This document shows positions 26,982 to 35,792 of a DNA stretch of 64,000 bases, one piece after another (position 1 is the first letter of the stretch; each line of letters opens with the position of its first letter). Made by a program: the position numbers and the translations under genes. Source of the DNA: Actinomycetota bacterium. Lineage in GTDB: Bacteria; Actinomycetota; Thermoleophilia; Gaiellales; Gaiellaceae. The stretch covers positions 1 through 64,000 of the forward strand of contig VAWI01000013.1 of the NCBI GenBank assembly GCA_005884005.1, written 5' to 3'. Below the pieces are notes generated by a model. It searched no databases and was not told where the DNA came from. It saw nothing but the letters and a program-made list of their open reading frames with translations.

Positions 26982-28034
26982 CTAGTACGGCCGGTGGTTG
27001 TTGCGCCGGGCCTTGGACGCGCTGCGGTGGATCGCCTCGAACTCCTCGAGGCTCCGCCCGGAGCCGACCGCGACGCAGGTGAGCGGGCTTTCCGCGAGGT
27101 GCACCGGCATCTGCGTCTCGTAGCGCAGGCGCTCGTCGAGCCCGTGCAGGAGGGCGCCCCCGCCGGCGAGGACGATGCCGCGGTCCATGATGTCGGCCGC
27201 GAGCTCGGGCGGGGTCTTGTCCAGCGTCGACTTGATCGCGTCGACGATCTGGGTGACCGGGCCGTCGAGGGCTCTGCGAACCTCTTCGGAGCTGAGGATG
27301 ACGGTCTTCGGCAGGCCGGTGAGCATGTCGCGCCCCCGGACCTCAGCCTGCACCTCGTCGCGGAGGTCGAAGGCGGAGCCGACCTCGAGCTTGATCTCCT
27401 CTGCCGTCTGCTGGCCGACCAGCAGCTTGTACTCGGTCTTGATGTGCTGGATGATCGCCTCGTCCATCTCGTCGCCGCCGACGCGCATGCTCTGGCTGAC
27501 GACGATGCCGCCCAGCGAGATGATCGCCACCTCGGTCGTGCCGCCGCCAATGTCGACGATCATGTTCCCGGTCGGCTCGGAGACCGGCAAGCCGGCTCCG
27601 ATCGCGGCGGCCATCGGCTCCTCGATCAGATACGCCTGCCTGGCGCCCGCGGAGAGGGTCGCTTCCTCGACGGCACGCTTCTCGACGCCCGTGACGCCGC
27701 TCGGGACGCAGACAACGACCCGCGGGTGCGCGAACCGGTGCTGGTGCACCTTCTCGATGAAGTGGCGGAGCATCTGCTCGGTGACGTCGAAGTCGGCGAT
27801 GACACCGTCCTTCAGCGGTCGGATCGCGGAGATCGTGCCCGGCGTACGGCCCAGCATCCGCTTCGCCTCGACGCCGACGGCGTGCACCTCGCCGGAGCGC
27901 TGGTCGATCGCGACGACGGAAGGCTCGCTGAGCACGATTCCGCGGCCTCTGACGTAGACCAGCGTATTTGCGGTGCCGAGATCGACCGCCATGTCGCGGC
28001 CTCCGAACCCGGTCATGGAGGTGAAGATCCCCAT
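26982..28034 (-). CDS. mreB: Actin-like rod-shape protein MreB
   Basis: The 350-aa actin homologue carries phosphate 1 [50 protein letters not shown] (phosphate 2 region) and the adenosine motif [15 protein letters not shown]. MreB filaments direct lateral wall synthesis. It is the first gene of mreB-mreC-mreD-mrdA-rodA, 61 bases ahead of mreC. Full mreBCD implies rod-shaped growth. Confidence 0.96.
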   Translation of the reverse strand: MGIFTSMTGFGGRDMAVDLGTANTLVYVRGRGIVLSEPSVVAIDQRSGEVHAVGVEAKRMLGRTPGTISAIRPLKDGVIADFDVTEQMLRHFIEKVHQHRFAHPRVVVCVPSGVTGVEKRAVEEATLSAGARQAYLIEEPMAAAIGAGLPVSEPTGNMIVDIGGGTTEVAIISLGGIVVSQSMRVGGDEMDEAIIQHIKTEYKLLVGQQTAEEIKLEVGSAFDLRDEVQAEVRGRDMLTGLPKTVILSSEEVRRALDGPVTQIVDAIKSTLDKTPPELAADIMDRGIVLAGGGALLHGLDERLRYETQMPVHLAESPLTCVAVGSGRSLEEFEAIHRSASKARRNNHRPY

Positions 28035-28053
28035 TGCCCCGCGCCGAGTCTAG

Positions 28054-28674
28054 CTACCTGTCGGCGAAAAGTCGCTGCACGTCCCGCTGGTCGGCCTCGA
28101 CCTCCTCGCGGACGAAGCAACCCGCAAGGTGGTCGTTGACGAGGCCGACGGCTTGCATGGTCGAATAGACGGTCGTCGGGCCGACGAATGCGAAGCCGCG
28201 GTGCTTGAGCTCCTTGGCAAGTTGCTTCGACTCGTCCGAGAGTGACCCCATATCGGCGTAGGCGCGCGGCGCCCTTCGCGGCATCGGCCGGAAGCTCCAG
28301 ACGAGCTGGGAGAGCGGCGTTTCGTCACGCATCGCAACGGTGGCCTGGGCGTTGCGGACGATCGCCTCGAGCTTGCGGCGGTTGCGGATCACTCTCGGGT
28401 CATTTAGCAGGCTTTCGATCTCACTACGGCCGAACGCCGCGACCGCGTCCGGGGCGAAGCCGGCGAGGGCTTCTCTGATCCCGTCGCGCTTGCGGAGGAT
28501 CAGCGCCCACGAGAGCCCGCTCTGCAGGCACTCGAGGCAGAGCTTCTCGTAGAGGCCTCGCTCGTCGGTGACCGGCCGGCCCCACTCGTCGTCGTGGTAG
28601 GCGCGGTAAAGCTCGTCGGTGGAGCCCCACCGGCAGCGCGCCTTGCCGTCCTCACCGGTGACCAAGTCCGTCAC
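28054..28674 (-). CDS. tag: DNA-3-methyladenine glycosylase I
   Basis: A 206-aa TagI-family glycosylase excising 3-methyladenine. Landmarks are CRWGSTDELYRAYHDDEWGRPV (residues ~13-34), LYEKLCLECLQSGLSWALILRKRD (~41-64) and ELKHRGFAFVGPTTVYSTMQAVGLVNDHLAGCF. The zinc-binding Cys/His set typical of Tag (early CRW, later H and C near the end) is present. The GTG at 28674 is chosen; a longer reading would start inside the REP-like palindrome at 28693. It is the third base-excision glycosylase-type function of the window, after the gene at 2546. Confidence 0.92.
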   Translation of the reverse strand: MTDLVTGEDGKARCRWGSTDELYRAYHDDEWGRPVTDERGLYEKLCLECLQSGLSWALILRKRDGIREALAGFAPDAVAAFGRSEIESLLNDPRVIRNRRKLEAIVRNAQATVAMRDETPLSQLVWSFRPMPRRAPRAYADMGSLSDESKQLAKELKHRGFAFVGPTTVYSTMQAVGLVNDHLAGCFVREEVEADQRDVQRLFADR

Positions 28675-28692
28675 GGCCGCGTCTCCTCGGGG

Positions 28693-28721
28693 CGTGTCCT
28701 CGGGTCTGGCACCGGGACACG
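28693..28721. repeat. REP-like palindrome 1 (left of RAYT)
   Basis: CGTGTCC and GGACACG arms enclose a centre with GGGTCTGGCACC. It matches 29357-29391 in the same orientation over most positions. It lies between the tag start and the RAYT start. Confidence 0.75.
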
Positions 28722-28798
28722 TCGACAAAGCGCATCGAAATCGAGCCGAAATACTCGCGCCGCCCGGCGGCCCCGTTTCTCGCGGGTACGGTCGAACG

Positions 28799-29479
28799 AT
28801 GCCTCGACCACCAAGGCCCCGATTTCCCGGCGCGATGTATCACGTGACCTCACGCGGCGTCCGCAAGGCCGATGTCTTCACCGACGCGCGCGATCGGCTT
28901 CGGTTCCAGCAGATCTTCCAGAACGTCGTCGAGCGGCTCGAATGGCGGTGCCATACCTATTGCCTGATGACGAACCATTTCCATCTGCTCATCGAGACAC
29001 CGCGCGCGGATGTTTCGGCCGGGATGCAGAGGCTCAACGGTATCTACGCCCAGTGGTTCAACTGGCGGCACGGGTTCGAAGGCCATCTTTTCGACCGCCG
29101 ATTCGGGAGCGTCCTCGTCGAGGGACACGCGCATCTCCTCGAGCTCACGCGGTACATCGTGCTCAACCCCGTCCGCGCCGGCGCATGTGGTCATCCGGGA
29201 GAGTGGCGATGGAGCAACTACGCCGCCACGATCGGAGAGCGGGACCGGCCGGCGTTCCTGGAGACCGCCTGGGTCCTCTCGCTCTTCAGTCAGGAACCGA
29301 AGCGAGCTCGTGAGCTGTACCGCGAATTCATCGCCGCGGCGCCGCCGCGCTATTTCGGGCGTGTCTCCGGGTCTGGCACCAGGACACGCCCCGATCAGCC
29401 ATACCCGTACACACCCGGGAAGCGTTCGGCAAGCAGGTTGACGAGCAGCGCGGCCGGAAGGCCGACGACGTTCAGGTAG
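28799..29479 (+). mobile_element. REP-associated tyrosine transposase (RAYT, Y1_Tnp)
   Basis: The frame encodes 226 aa, of which about the first 185 are a TnpA_REP/IS200-like HUH single-strand transposase. It begins PRPPRPRFPGAMYHVTSRGV, has the metal-binding HUH in CLMTNHFHLLIETP (~58-71) and the catalytic tyrosine in LTRYIVLNPVRAG (~118-130), then WRWSNYAA. RAYTs mobilise REP palindromes and are usually flanked by them, as here (28693-28721 and 29357-29391). The last ~40 codons run through the right palindrome and antisense to maf, so the true C-terminus probably lies near residue 187. ATG at 28799. Confidence 0.88.
29357..29391. repeat. REP-like palindrome 2 (right of RAYT)
   Basis: GGGCGTGTC and GACACGCCC form a 9-bp outer stem around CCGGGTCTGGCACC. 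It closes the RAYT unit and lies immediately past the maf stop at 29395. Confidence 0.75.
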
Positions 29480-29985
29480 TCGCCTTCGATCCGCTCGACG
29501 AGCCCCGCTCCGAGCCCCTGGATCGCGTAGCCGCCGGCTCGCTCGCGCCACTCTTCGCTGACGACGTAGAGGCCGAGCTCGCGCGGCGTCAGGGCGCGGA
29601 AGGAGACGCGCGTCACCGCGTGCCGCAGCTCCTCCCAGCCCGGGGTCAGCAGGCAGAGGCCCGAAACAACCTCATGCGTTCGGCCGGAAAGCTTCTCCAG
29701 CATCGTCCCGGCTTCCGCCTCATCAGACGGCTTGCCGTAAACGCGGCCGTCGAGCACGACCTCCGTGTCGACCCCGAGGACGGGCCGCTTGTCGGCGATT
29801 CCGGCGACCGATCGAGCTTTGCCCTGGGCATGAGACTCGACCTCGGCCACCGGATCCGCGCCCGTCGACTCCTCTCGGTACTGGGGGATGATCGGCTCAA
29901 ACGGAACCCCCAGCTGCTCCAAGATCGCCCGCCGCTGCGGCGACCGCGACGCGAGCAAGAGCGGCGGCGCGGGCGGCGCGCTCAC
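29395..29985 (-). CDS. maf: Maf-family nucleotide pyrophosphatase
   Basis: The 196-aa Maf/YhdE-type enzyme hydrolyses non-canonical or dTTP/UTP-type nucleotides. Signature LLASRSPQRRAILEQLGVPF at residues 9-28, catalytic LGVDTEVVLDGRVYGKP and SGRTHEVVSGL follow; the end IEGDYLNVVGLPAALLVNLL is characteristic. It starts with GTG at 29985, overlapping the methyltransferase stop by four bases, as last gene of the valS-ndk series. Confidence 0.93.
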   Translation of the reverse strand: MSAPPAPPLLLASRSPQRRAILEQLGVPFEPIIPQYREESTGADPVAEVESHAQGKARSVAGIADKRPVLGVDTEVVLDGRVYGKPSDEAEAGTMLEKLSGRTHEVVSGLCLLTPGWEELRHAVTRVSFRALTPRELGLYVVSEEWRERAGGYAIQGLGAGLVERIEGDYLNVVGLPAALLVNLLAERFPGVYGYG

Positions 29986-30752
29986 GCGCGCTTACGGGCT
30001 CGCCACATCTCTTCGTTCGGCCACTTCTTGGCCCATTCGGCCGAAACATGCGTGTAGTACTCGTGATCGACGGCGTCGTCAGGAGCGTAGAGCTCGACGA
30101 AGTCGACGAGCTCAAAACCGTTCGACCGCAGGATCCGGAACAGATCGCTAACCGGCGGATGGAATTCGATGGCGGGATCGTCATCCGTCCAATCGAGCCG
30201 GTAGAGGCTTCGCTGCGGGCGGAGGAGCTGAGCTGCGGCTTGTCCTTCATCGGGGCTGCACAGGATCAGGACCGTCGAGCCGCGCATGAAAACCAGCTCG
30301 CCACCTGGCCGTAGAAGCCGTGCTGCCTCGGCGATCCAGAGCCGGGGATCACACCAGATCGAAGCGCCGAACTCCGACACGACGAGGTCGAAGGCAGCGT
30401 CGGGAAGACTCGTCTGCTCTGCGTTCTCCTCGAGGAACTCGAGCCCCATGGCGAACTCCTCGTTCATCCGGCGGGCCGTTTCCAGCTGAGCTGGTGTGAT
30501 GTCGACGCCGACGACGCGCCGAGCGCCGCGCTTCTTCAACCACGCCCCCACATAAGCCGTCCCGCAACCGAGCTCGACCACGTCCTTGCCATCCACGCCC
30601 GGCAAGATCCCGATCTCCCGCTCAGGAACGCGGAAGACTCCCCAGGTGATCTCTTTCTGCGTCCATGCGTCCCGGGCGCGAGCATCCGTGTACTCCGCGT
30701 TCGAGCGCGTCCAGGTCTTGCGGTTGATTGCCACGTACTCGGGTTCAGCCAT
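29982..30752 (-). CDS. Class I SAM-dependent methyltransferase
   Basis: A 256-aa enzyme with a Methyltransf_11-type Rossmann fold: motif [21 protein letters not shown] (~62-81), motif [17 protein letters not shown], motif [17 protein letters not shown] and [11 protein letters not shown]. The substrate is not evident; an N-terminal helix ([16 protein letters not shown]) and the C-terminal region are typical of broad small-molecule methyltransferases. ATG at 30752 overlaps the ndk end by eight bases and its stop overlaps maf. Confidence 0.85.
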   Translation of the reverse strand: MAEPEYVAINRKTWTRSNAEYTDARARDAWTQKEITWGVFRVPEREIGILPGVDGKDVVELGCGTAYVGAWLKKRGARRVVGVDITPAQLETARRMNEEFAMGLEFLEENAEQTSLPDAAFDLVVSEFGASIWCDPRLWIAEAARLLRPGGELVFMRGSTVLILCSPDEGQAAAQLLRPQRSLYRLDWTDDDPAIEFHPPVSDLFRILRSNGFELVDFVELYAPDDAVDHEYYTHVSAEWAKKWPNEEMWRARKRA

Positions 30753-31155
30753 CGCCAAACCAGAGCCCGATCTCGCGTCGCGCGGATTCGGGCGAGTCGG
30801 ACCCGTGTACGAGGTTGTTCGGCATCGCCAGCGCAAGATCGCCGCGGATCGTCCCGGGGGCCGCATCTGTCGGATTCGTCGCGCCCATCGTCGTGCGAAC
30901 GACCGAGATCGCCGACTCGCCCTCGAGCACGACCGCCAGCGTCGGCGCCGACGTGATGAACTCGACCAGCTCGCCGAAGAACGGCTTTTCATTGTGCTCG
31001 GCGTAGTGCTCCTCCGCGAGCGAACGGTCGACCGTCAAGAGCTTCGCCGCGCGGAGCTCGAGCCCACGCTGCTCGAAGCGCGCCAGGATCTCGCCGGCGA
31101 GCTTGCGCTCAACGGCATCGGGCTTGATCAGAACCAGAGTTCGTTCGGCGGCCAA
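30745..31155 (-). CDS. ndk: Nucleoside diphosphate kinase
   Basis: The 136-aa enzyme balances NTP pools by a phospho-His mechanism. It starts [20 protein letters not shown]; the usual active-site stretch [20 protein letters not shown] contains the catalytic His (about residue 116). GAT/NP(T)[10 protein letters not shown] is the nucleotide-binding loop. Length and motifs are complete. Confidence 0.96.
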   Translation of the reverse strand: MAAERTLVLIKPDAVERKLAGEILARFEQRGLELRAAKLLTVDRSLAEEHYAEHNEKPFFGELVEFITSAPTLAVVLEGESAISVVRTTMGATNPTDAAPGTIRGDLALAMPNNLVHGSDSPESARREIGLWFGDG

Positions 31156-31232
31156 TTCCTAGCTTGTGCAGCGTTACGAGTGGTCAATGTTGCGCGTTCG
31201 GCGGGGAAACCGGACGCGTAGCGTGCAAGAGT

Positions 31233-31778
31233 CTACTCAGCGCGTCGTCGTTCTCTGCGCGGCCGCGAGGGCTCGAGCCACTGTGTCTTGCCGAGTTGCG
31301 GGGGCGCCGTCTCGACCGGCGTCTCGCAGAACGGGCAAACCTGCCAGAGGGCCTCGAGCGGCGCCTTGCAGTTCACGCACGCCTGCTTCAGCTTCGTCGT
31401 GCACACAGGACAGACGAGGAAAGTGGCCTCGACCTGCGCTCGGCAGACGGGACAGTGGAGGTTGCGGTTGGCCAGCCGGTCCTCCATCGCCCGGATCTCG
31501 AGCTCTCGCTCGCGCACCTCTTCGAGATATTCGGGAGGCCGCAGCAGTAGGTAGACGAGCGCGCCGATAAAGGGCGGCACGAGCCCGATCAGGGTCGCCA
31601 TCGCGACCAGCCAGGGATCCTCGATCCGCCGCCGCGCGTCCTTGTAGACCCAGACTGCGACAGCAAGCCAAAAGACGGCCACAAAGAGGATCGCGAGGTT
31701 GCGGACGATCGCCCATGTGCCCGTGCTGAAGAAGTCGAAGGCGCCGCTGGCGGTGAGCTGGTTGTGGACCACGTTCAC
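31233..31778 (-). CDS. Membrane protein with double zinc ribbon
   Basis: A 181-aa protein with two transmembrane helices (~25-45 and ~58-80, LVPPFIGALVYLLL) followed by a coiled segment and four CxxC knuckles: CPVC, CPVC, CVNC and CPFC (about 109-152), making two zinc ribbons (DZANK/DZR type) in the cytoplasm, then a basic tail. It starts seven bases after the 37-aa gene, within the valS-to-maf operon. Function unknown; zinc ribbons of this kind often mediate protein contacts. Confidence 0.78.
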   Translation of the reverse strand: MNVVHNQLTASGAFDFFSTGTWAIVRNLAILFVAVFWLAVAVWVYKDARRRIEDPWLVAMATLIGLVPPFIGALVYLLLRPPEYLEEVRERELEIRAMEDRLANRNLHCPVCRAQVEATFLVCPVCTTKLKQACVNCKAPLEALWQVCPFCETPVETAPPQLGKTQWLEPSRPRRERRRAE

Positions 31779-31785
31779 GCTCCGG

Positions 31786-31899
31786 TCAGAGGAGGAGCTT
31801 CCCGACGAGATAGCCGGCGCCGAACGCGAGTCCCACGACCATCACGATCACGATCAGGGCGACCGCGAACACGCTCAGCCTTTCGCCGAGCCCAGTCAT
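31786..31899 (-). CDS. 37-aa single-pass membrane protein
   Basis: MTGLGERLSVFAVALIVIVM continues to GYLVGKLLL, one hydrophobic helix covering almost the whole chain. The ATG at 31899 overlaps the folC stop in an ATGA junction, and the next gene starts seven bases after its stop. That tight coupling on both sides is the main evidence that it is real. No family recognised. Confidence 0.65.
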   Translation of the reverse strand: MTGLGERLSVFAVALIVIVMVVGLAFGAGYLVGKLLL

Positions 31900-32972
31900 C
31901 GTACGGTTTCCAACCGGCCGGAGAGGTCGCGGAGCAAATAGAGCGATCCGGTGACGAGGACAGCGCCGTCGGGTCGAGCGCGCTCCCGAGCGCGGTCGAG
32001 TGCAGTTGTGGCATCTGGAACCGATTCGACGTCGGCAAAAAACTCCCTCGCGAGCTGCGCCAGTTCGTCTGCCGCAAGTGTCCGTTCGGTTTCCGTCTGA
32101 GTGGCCACGAAACTGCTCCCCACAGCTGCGAGCGTCTCGACCATCGAGCGTGCGTCCTTGTCGGCGAGGATGGCGGCGCAGATCACGTAGTTGTTGCGCG
32201 GGAGGCGGGCGATGAGCCAGTCGACGCCCGCCGGATTGTGCGCACCGGCGAAGACGTTGTCGCCCGAGAAGTCGAGCCGGCCGGGGAGGTTGGCGTCGAC
32301 CTCGCCCCTAAGCTCTCGGCCGAGAAACGCCTCGGCGGCGGTGCGGCCGGCGTCCCTTGTGTGGACGATCCGGGCGGGACTGCGTTCTCGCGCGAGCTCC
32401 TCCCATTCCGGCTCGCCTACGACAACCGTCTCCCCGGGCGTGACGACCGCGAGCTTCTCCTTCGCGATCTGCTCACGCGTATCTCCGAGCACGTCGGTGT
32501 GGTCGAGGGAGACGTTGGTGAGCACGACAACGCCGGCGTCGAGAACGTTCGTCGCGTCGAGCCGGCCGCCGAGGCCCGCCTCGACGACGGCGACGTCGAC
32601 CTCGGCAACCGCGAACTCGGTGAGCGCGGCCGCGGTCAGCGTCTCGAACTGCGTGGCGCCGATCCGTTCAGCAGCCGCGCGAACGCGGCCGATCGCGGTG
32701 TCGAAGTCGACGTCTTCGCCGTCGACCTGGATCCGTTCGCTCCAACCCGAGACGTGCGGCGAGGTGTAAGCGCCGACCCGGAGGCCCTCTACCGCCAGGA
32801 AAGCGGCTGCCCGCCGCGTCGCCGTCGACTTGCCGTTGGTGCCGACGACGTGGATTGCGGGGTAAGCGCGCTGCGGCTCGCCGAGCTCGTTGAGCAAGGC
32901 GCGCACCCGCCCCAGGCCGAACTCCTGCGGCCAGGGCGAAAGCGACTCGATCCACTCAACTTGAGAGGGCAT
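31896..32972 (-). CDS. folC: Folylpolyglutamate / dihydrofolate synthase
   Basis: A 358-aa Mur-ligase-fold enzyme adding glutamate to folates. It shows the P-loop HVVGTNGKSTATRR (~41-54), SPHVSGWSERIQVDGE, VEAGLGGRLDATNVL, NVSLDHTDVLG and GAHNPAGVDWL. It is shorter than the usual 420-450 aa, mainly because the C-terminal domain is compact. The ATG at 32972 overlaps the end of valS by 17 bases. Confidence 0.9.
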   Translation of the reverse strand: MPSQVEWIESLSPWPQEFGLGRVRALLNELGEPQRAYPAIHVVGTNGKSTATRRAAAFLAVEGLRVGAYTSPHVSGWSERIQVDGEDVDFDTAIGRVRAAAERIGATQFETLTAAALTEFAVAEVDVAVVEAGLGGRLDATNVLDAGVVVLTNVSLDHTDVLGDTREQIAKEKLAVVTPGETVVVGEPEWEELARERSPARIVHTRDAGRTAAEAFLGRELRGEVDANLPGRLDFSGDNVFAGAHNPAGVDWLIARLPRNNYVICAAILADKDARSMVETLAAVGSSFVATQTETERTLAADELAQLAREFFADVESVPDATTALDRARERARPDGAVLVTGSLYLLRDLSGRLETVR

Positions 32973-35364
32973 CGAGCTCGCGCCTGTATTTGGCGAGCTT
33001 CCCGCGCTCGGCTTCGACCACGTCGGGCGCGGCGTTCTCGACGAAGCGTTCATTCGCGAGCATCTTCTCCGCCCGCTCGACCTCTCTGCGCAGGCGCTCG
33101 ATCTCGGCGGCGGCGCTCCCGCCGTCTACCTTCACCCGCTCGGGCCTGACTACGGCGGCAAAGATGCGCTCCTTCTCACCGGTTAGCGGCGTCAGCACCC
33201 CGCTCCGGCGGAAGCGCTCGGCGGCTTCCTGAACGTCCTGCAGCGCTCCCGCCTCCGTGTCGTCGCCCGCGTCGGGCCACGGGGCAACGATCAGGCGCGT
33301 CTCGCGGCTCGGCAGGTTCGACCAGATCTCCTCGGTTACATGCGGCATCGCGGGATGCAGCAGCTTCAGGAGCCGCTCGAGCGCCGCGCCCGCGGTCGCG
33401 AGTGCATCCGCGTCACCCTCGTAGATCCGCGGCTTGATCGCCTCGAGATACCAGTCGCAGAAGTCGTCGAAAGTGAGGTGGTAGAGCTCCTGCACCAGGT
33501 GCGAGAAGTCGAACGCGTCCAGGTTCGCCTCGACGACACGCTGGCTTTGTGAGAGGCGGGCGAGAATCCAACGCTCCTCCAGCGACGAGGGGCGCTCGCC
33601 GACCTCGGTCACGCCCGCCTGGAGCAGGAGCCGGCTCGCGTTCCAGAGCTTGTTCGCGAGCTTGCGGCCCTCCAGAATCGCGCCCTCGGAGAACGACACA
33701 TCCTGCGAGGACGCCATCTTCATCAGGCCGTAGCGCGTCGCGTCGGCTCCGTGCGCCTCGATGTTCGCGATCGGGTTCATCCCGGTGCCGAGGCTCTTCG
33801 ACATCCGTCCGCCGGCAGGGGCATGGAGAAGCGAATGGATGACGACATCCCTGAACGGCACCTCGCCCATCAGCTCGAGACCGGAGAAGATCATCCGGTT
33901 CTCCCAGAGGCGGATGATGTCCCGCGCCGTCGTGTTCAGGTCGCCCGGATAGAACGTGCGTAGATCGGGCGTGTCGTCTGGCCAGCCGAGCGTCGCGAAC
34001 GGCCAGAGAGCCGACGAGAACCACGTGTCGAGGACGTCCTCGCTTCGGGTCAGTTCGCGCGAGCCGCACTCGGCGCACGCGTCGGGCTCGTTCTCCTGGA
34101 CAGTCGCGTGGCCGTCCGGGCACTCCCAGAGCGGCAGCTGGTGCCCCCACCAGATCTGCCGCGAGATGTTCCAGTCGGGCGCCTCCTCGAGCGAGGCGAT
34201 CGCGAACCGGTGCTGGGACTCGGGATGGAATCGCACCCGGCGCTCGCGCAGCACCTCGAGCGCCGGCTGCTTCAAATCCTCCATCGCACACCACCACTGC
34301 ATCGAAATACGCGGCTCGATTCGAGACTTGCAGCGGTCGCACAGCGCGACCGTGTGCCGGTACGACTCGCGTTTCTCGAGTTGGTCGTGTTCGCGAAGCC
34401 ACTCGAGGATCCGCTCCTCGGCCTCCTCCTGCGTCAGCCCGGCTAGCTGCCCCGCCTCGTCGTTCATCCGCCCGTCGGGGCCGATCACGGTCAGTTCCGG
34501 GAGGCCGTGGTCGCGGCCGATTTCGTAATCCTTCGAATCGTGGCCCGGCGTGATTTTGAGCGCGCCGGTGCCGAAGTCCGTCTCCACCCGCTCGTCGGCG
34601 ACAACTGGAACCACGCGTTCGACGAACGGGACGACGACCTCTTTGCCTACGAGACCACGGTAGCGCTCGTCGTCGGGATGCACTGCGACGGCGACATCGG
34701 CGAGGATCGTCGCCGGGCGCACGGTCGCGATCGTGATGTAGCCGTCGGCGTCTGCGAGCGGGTAACGCACGTATGTGAGCGCGTCATCGACCTCGACGTG
34801 AGCAAGCTCGAGATCGGAGAGGGAGGTCAGGTGGAACGGGCACCAGTTGACGATCCGGTTCGCGCGATAGATCCAGCCCTTATGCCAGAGGTGGACGAAG
34901 AACCGCATCACGGCCCGAACGTAAGCGTCGTCCATCGTGAAGCGCTCGCGCCGGTAGTCCAGCGAGGCGCCGATGCGCCGGAACTGGACCATGATCTTGC
35001 CGCCGTACTCGTGGAGCCACTCCCAAACCAGCGCCACGAATGCCTCGCGGCCCAGGTCCTGGCGCGTCTTGCCCTGCTCGGCGAGATGCTTCTCCACCGC
35101 ATTCTGGGTCGAGATGCCGGCATGGTCGTAGCCGGGCTGGAAGAGCACGTTGTACCCCTGCATCCGGCGGGTGCGCACGATCGTGTCCGCGAGCGCGAGC
35201 TGGAGCGCGTGGCCTAGGTGCAGGTCGCCCGTCACGTTCGGAGGCGGATGCGCGATCGCGAAGCTCTCCCGCGGGTCGTCGGCGTCGGCGTTGTAGAGGC
35301 CCTCGGCCTCCCACGTCTGCTGCCAGCGCTCCTCGACCCCGTCCGGGTTGTAGAGCGGCTCCAT
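32956..35364 (-). CDS. valS: Valyl-tRNA synthetase
   Basis: An 802-aa class I synthetase. The HIGH motif is in HPPPNVTGDLHLGHAL and KMSKS appears as RMSKSLGTGMNP. The CP1 editing domain includes TVRPATILADVAVAVHPDD and FGTGALKITPGHDSKDY. A four-Cys zinc-type knuckle (CPDG...CAECGS) precedes LDTWFSSALWPF. It ends in the typical C-terminal coiled-coil (EIERLRREVERAEKMLANE). It is shorter than proteobacterial ValS (~950). First gene of the series down to maf; no T-box was seen upstream. Confidence 0.96.
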   Translation of the reverse strand: MEPLYNPDGVEERWQQTWEAEGLYNADADDPRESFAIAHPPPNVTGDLHLGHALQLALADTIVRTRRMQGYNVLFQPGYDHAGISTQNAVEKHLAEQGKTRQDLGREAFVALVWEWLHEYGGKIMVQFRRIGASLDYRRERFTMDDAYVRAVMRFFVHLWHKGWIYRANRIVNWCPFHLTSLSDLELAHVEVDDALTYVRYPLADADGYITIATVRPATILADVAVAVHPDDERYRGLVGKEVVVPFVERVVPVVADERVETDFGTGALKITPGHDSKDYEIGRDHGLPELTVIGPDGRMNDEAGQLAGLTQEEAEERILEWLREHDQLEKRESYRHTVALCDRCKSRIEPRISMQWWCAMEDLKQPALEVLRERRVRFHPESQHRFAIASLEEAPDWNISRQIWWGHQLPLWECPDGHATVQENEPDACAECGSRELTRSEDVLDTWFSSALWPFATLGWPDDTPDLRTFYPGDLNTTARDIIRLWENRMIFSGLELMGEVPFRDVVIHSLLHAPAGGRMSKSLGTGMNPIANIEAHGADATRYGLMKMASSQDVSFSEGAILEGRKLANKLWNASRLLLQAGVTEVGERPSSLEERWILARLSQSQRVVEANLDAFDFSHLVQELYHLTFDDFCDWYLEAIKPRIYEGDADALATAGAALERLLKLLHPAMPHVTEEIWSNLPSRETRLIVAPWPDAGDDTEAGALQDVQEAAERFRRSGVLTPLTGEKERIFAAVVRPERVKVDGGSAAAEIERLRREVERAEKMLANERFVENAAPDVVEAERGKLAKYRRELDALSS

Positions 35365-35522
35365 CAGGGCATCGTAGTGCTGCCGACGTCGCGCGTCCGC
35401 GGGCGTTGATCCGGTGTAATCAGGCAGCGACTATTCCTTCAGTATGGCGGCTCCGCGCCGTTTCTCGCAAGGCTGAAAGGCGGCGCGATCTCGACCCGAA
35501 TTCGTCGCTAGTCGCAATCTGA

Positions 35523-35540
35523 TGTTGGTGTACACCTACA
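35523..35540 (+). promoter_or_regulatory. Operator-like palindrome before the RHH gene
   Basis: TGTTGGTGTACACCTACA has a perfect central GGTGTACACC and matching TGT/ACA ends. It lies four bases upstream of the ATG at 35545, where a ribbon-helix-helix repressor would block its own start. Autorepression is inference. Confidence 0.6.
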
Positions 35541-35544
35541 TCGG

Positions 35545-35772
35545 ATGAGCCGGAGAACGCAAATCACCTTGAGCGATCGCCAGCACGCGTATTTGGTCGG
35601 CGAGTCAGTGCGTACGGGCCTGTCGCTCGCCGAGCTCGTCCGCCGGGCGATCGACGGGACGTACCGTCCGTATTTCCGCCCCCGTGCCGGCGGCTTCGAA
35701 CTCAGCCTCGGAGTGTGGACCCGGCCGGACGCGGCCGTCGTCGGCCGCCGTCGCTCCAGACGGCTTCTCTAG
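35545..35772 (+). CDS. Orphan ribbon-helix-helix (CopG/Arc-type) DNA-binding protein
   Basis: A 75-aa protein whose first 45 residues fit an RHH fold: strand RTQITLSDRQHAYL (Q-x-T-L contact strand), helix VGESVRTGLSLAELVRRAI, then a turn and DGTYRP. The C-terminal 30 residues are Arg/Gly-rich. Such proteins are usually antitoxins, but the downstream gene is clpX on the other strand and no toxin frame is seen. The palindrome immediately in front of the ATG supports a self-regulating repressor. Confidence 0.68.
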   Translation: MSRRTQITLSDRQHAYLVGESVRTGLSLAELVRRAIDGTYRPYFRPRAGGFELSLGVWTRPDAAVVGRRRSRRLL

Positions 35773-35777
35773 GCGGG

Positions 35778-35791
35778 ACCTCTCGAGAGGT
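35778..35791. terminator. Palindrome between convergent RHH gene and clpX
   Basis: ACCTCTCGAGAGGT is a perfect 14-base palindrome filling the 20 bases between the two convergent stops (35772 and 35793). It could serve as a short bidirectional terminator. Confidence 0.4.
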
Positions 35792-35792
35792 G

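Noticed and set aside
35365-35522. T-box leader for valS
   Set aside because: No conserved TGG-ACC-GCG-type T-box sequence or specifier loop was seen; only a few GC-rich stems.
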